Assembly: GCA_035566015.1 (NCBI GenBank)
Contig: DATMRS010000022.1
Span: forward strand, 248,001-312,000
DNA from: DATMRS01 sp035566015
GTDB taxonomy: Bacteria; Pseudomonadota; Alphaproteobacteria; Sphingomonadales; Sphingomonadaceae
DNA: 64,000 nucleotides
Reading direction: 5' to 3'
Positions 62,071 through 64,000 of this stretch are shown here, in pieces (the stretch's first letter is position 1; each line of letters begins with the position of its first letter). The notes beneath the pieces were generated by a model, which was given only the letters and a program-made list of their open reading frames with translations, was not told the origin of the DNA and searched no databases. A program made the position numbers and the translations under genes.

Positions 62071-62523
62071 TTAAGCCAGCACCGCCTTCACCCACCCGCT
62101 CGCCTTGCTCATGTCGAGCGCGGCGCCGTGACGCGCCTTCACCTCGGCCATGACGCGGCCCATATCCTTGAGCGAGGAGGCTCCAAGTTCCTGGACGATC
62201 GCGCCGATCGCGGCTTTCGCTTCGCCCTCGTCCATCTGGCGGGGCAGGAAACCCTCGATCACCGCCAGCTCCCCCTTTTCGGCTTCGGCCAGTTCGGCGC
62301 GGCCGCCTTTCTCGAACATCTCGATCGACTCGCGGCGCTGCTTCGCCATCTTCTGGAGCACCTCGGTGACGGTGAGATCGTCGTCGGCGGGCGCGGTGCC
62401 GGTCCGCATCTCGATGTCGCGGTTCTTGATCGCGGCCTGAATCAGCCGGATCGCGGCGGTGGTCGTCGCGTCGCGGGCCTTCATTGCGCTCACCAGCGCG
62501 GCTTTTATGTCGTCTCGGATCAT
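62071..62523 (-). CDS. yqeY: GatB/YqeY domain protein
   Basis: 150 residues from the ATG at 62523 (MIRDDIKAALVSAMKARD). Family segments are TTTAAIRLIQAAIKNRDIEMR, KMAKQRRESIEMFEKGGRAELAEAEKGELAVIEGFLP and LKDMGRVMAEVKARH. Often lies upstream of dnaG-rpoD; its role is uncertain, possibly tRNA-related. Usual length. Confidence 0.93.
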   Translation of the reverse strand: MIRDDIKAALVSAMKARDATTTAAIRLIQAAIKNRDIEMRTGTAPADDDLTVTEVLQKMAKQRRESIEMFEKGGRAELAEAEKGELAVIEGFLPRQMDEGEAKAAIGAIVQELGASSLKDMGRVMAEVKARHGAALDMSKASGWVKAVLA

Positions 62524-62658
62524 GTTTTCTGGCGCCTTTGCGTAAGGTGCCAAGAAGATAGACGAGGCGGCCAAGCTTTAATAGGTTGACCCTCGCGCTC
62601 ATGCCTCCTATCGACCCGGCCGTTTACCCGCTAGCCGAACCATAAGGAGAGCCCGACC

Positions 62659-63831
62659 GTGGCCGAAGACCCTCACGCGCGTCCACCCGAAGGAGCGACC
62701 GGCGTGCTGGTATTGGCGGACGGATCAATCCTTTGGGGCAAGGGTTTCGGCGCCGAAGGCTCAGCGGTTGGCGAGCTGTGCTTCAACACCGCGATGACGG
62801 GCTATCAGGAGGTGATGACCGATCCCTCTTATGCCGGCCAGATCGTCACCTTCACTTTCCCTCATATCGGCAATGTCGGCGCGAACGCCGAGGATATCGA
62901 GGCGATCAATGCCCATGCGCTGGGCTGCATCGTCCGCGAGGACGTGACCGATCCCAGCAATTTCCGGGCGACCCAGCGGTTCGACGGGTGGCTGCGCAAC
63001 AATGGCCGCATCGGCCTTGCCGGTGTCGATACCCGCGCGCTGACCCGCGCGATCCGCATCCACGGTGCACCGAACGGTGTGATCGCGCATTCGGAAAAGG
63101 GAGTGTTCGATATCCCGGCGCTGCTGGAACAGGCGCGTAGCTGGCCGGGGCTGGAGGGCATGGACCTCGCGAAGGAGGTTTCCTCCACCCAGAGCTATGC
63201 CTGGGACGACGGGCTGTGGACGCTGGGCGAGGGCTATGCCGCCCACGCCGCCAATCGGGAGGGCCCTCACGTCGTCGCAATCGATTATGGCCTGAAGCGC
63301 AATATCCTGCGTAACCTGATCGCTGCCGGCGCGCGCGTGACCGTCGTGCCCGCGACCGCGACGTTCGACGAGGTGATGGCGCACCGGCCCGACGGCGTAT
63401 TCCTGTCGAACGGCCCCGGCGATCCGGCGGCGACGGGCGAATATGCCGTGCCGGTGATCCGAAAGCTGCTGGAGGCGGGCAAGCCGATCTTCGGCATCTG
63501 CCTTGGGCATCAGATGCTGGGCATCGCGGTGGGCGCGAAGACGTACAAGATGCACCAGGGTCATCATGGCGCGAACCATCCGGTGAAGCGCACGTCGGAC
63601 GGTACGGTGGAAATCACCAGCATGAACCACGGCTTCGCGGTCGATGCCGGGAGCCTGCCCGCCAATGCGAAGGCGACGCACGTCTCGCTGTTCGACGGCT
63701 CGCTGGCGGGGCTCGAACTGACCGACGCCAATGCCTTTTCGGTCCAATATCATCCCGAGGCGAGTCCGGGCCCGCAGGACAGCCACTATCTCTTCGAACG
63801 GTTCGTGGAAGGGTTGAAGAGGACGGGATAG
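62659..63831 (+). CDS. carA: carbamoyl-phosphate synthase small subunit
   Basis: 390 residues from the GTG at 62659 (AAGGAG upstream). N-terminal CPSase domain with CFNTAMTGYQEVMTDPSYAGQIVTFTFPHIGN and the class I glutamine amidotransferase domain with catalytic Cys in GICLGHQMLGIA and His/Glu in SVQYHPEASPGP. It hydrolyses glutamine and passes ammonia to CarB for arginine and pyrimidine synthesis. carB follows 60 bases later. Confidence 0.98.
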   Translation: MAEDPHARPPEGATGVLVLADGSILWGKGFGAEGSAVGELCFNTAMTGYQEVMTDPSYAGQIVTFTFPHIGNVGANAEDIEAINAHALGCIVREDVTDPSNFRATQRFDGWLRNNGRIGLAGVDTRALTRAIRIHGAPNGVIAHSEKGVFDIPALLEQARSWPGLEGMDLAKEVSSTQSYAWDDGLWTLGEGYAAHAANREGPHVVAIDYGLKRNILRNLIAAGARVTVVPATATFDEVMAHRPDGVFLSNGPGDPAATGEYAVPVIRKLLEAGKPIFGICLGHQMLGIAVGAKTYKMHQGHHGANHPVKRTSDGTVEITSMNHGFAVDAGSLPANAKATHVSLFDGSLAGLELTDANAFSVQYHPEASPGPQDSHYLFERFVEGLKRTG

Positions 63832-63891
63832 CCTCCGCAATCACGTCTTAGCCGCCGTCTCGCTTTCTCTCATTGGACTGAACAGCCCCAG

Positions 63892-64000
63892 ATGCCCAAA
63901 CGCACCGACATCGCCTCCATCCTCATCGTCGGCGCCGGCCCGATCGTCATCGGACAGGCGTGCGAATTCGATTATTCGGGCACGCAGGCGATCAAGGCCC
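63892..64000 (+). CDS. carB: carbamoyl-phosphate synthase large subunit, N-terminal fragment (3' end outside window)
   Basis: 36 codons are in the window: MPKRTDIASILIVGAG, PIVIGQACEFDYSGTQAIKA, the invariant CarB start with the first ATP-grasp nucleotide region. The gene continues past the right edge. Co-transcribed with carA. Confidence 0.96.
   Translation, partial: MPKRTDIASILIVGAGPIVIGQACEFDYSGTQAIKA

Overview
The window is a high-GC, gene-dense stretch of an alphaproteobacterial chromosome, most likely from the order Sphingomonadales. The indications are a circularly permuted two-piece tmRNA, an NDUFS4-like complex I accessory subunit, the sdhB-zapE-mdh-suc-lpd TCA cluster, the yqeY-dnaG-rpoD block, a TonB-dependent receptor, and many short palindromic intergenic repeats. 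I see no prophage, CRISPR array, transposase gene or rRNA gene.

Layout. (1) 1-9.5 kb looks like a catabolic island: the end of a TonB receptor, a YeiH-type sulfate/sulfite exporter, an aldo/keto reductase translationally coupled to an SsuD-like FMN monooxygenase, and a leftward operon of PhyH-type dioxygenase, hexuronate-type MFS transporter, glpD and glpK. The same LacI-type half-palindromic operator lies in front of both operons. This fits oxygenolytic desulfonation of a sulfosugar glycoside such as sulfoquinovosyl glycerol: C-S cleavage, reduction of the 6-aldehyde, glycerol salvage and sulfur-oxyanion export. That is an inference and has not been shown. (2) 9.6-20.1 kb is mixed housekeeping: a truncated-hemoglobin/DUF1971 fusion with an NsrR-like site, a cystathionine gamma-synthase-family enzyme, two membrane proteins, a PAS-GGDEF cyclase, an AlkA-type glycosylase, a ferredoxin, a complex I subunit, a LemA/TPM/Nudix operon and mscL. 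(3) 20.1-20.5 kb is the permuted ssrA (tmRNA) gene. (4) 21-32 kb is the leftward translation/RNA operon rimP-nusA-ylxR-infB-rbfA-(two exported proteins)-truB-rpsO-pnp. (5) 33-46.5 kb is the leftward TCA cluster sdhB-zapE-[EamA/SMR, HAD-UbiA, GT-C]-mdh-hyp-sucD-sucA-sucB-lpdA. It lacks sucC and is interrupted by a probable polyprenyl-phosphate pentose module. (6) 46.5-55 kb holds a nucleotidyltransferase, LysR with a benzoylformate decarboxylase, a DUF4112 protein, two orphan peptide-binding lipoproteins, a DUF427 protein and glucokinase. (7) 55.1-55.4 kb is a tRNA-Leu(UAA) gene interrupted by a 215-nt group I intron, followed by ihfB. (8) 56-64 kb holds a cytochrome c, two unrecognised proteins, rpoD, dnaG, yqeY, carA and the start of carB.

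Starts were moved from the longest open frame where a Shine-Dalgarno sequence, a stop/start overlap or family length decided the point. Functions come from recognised family motifs read by eye; no database search was run. Residue positions are approximate.
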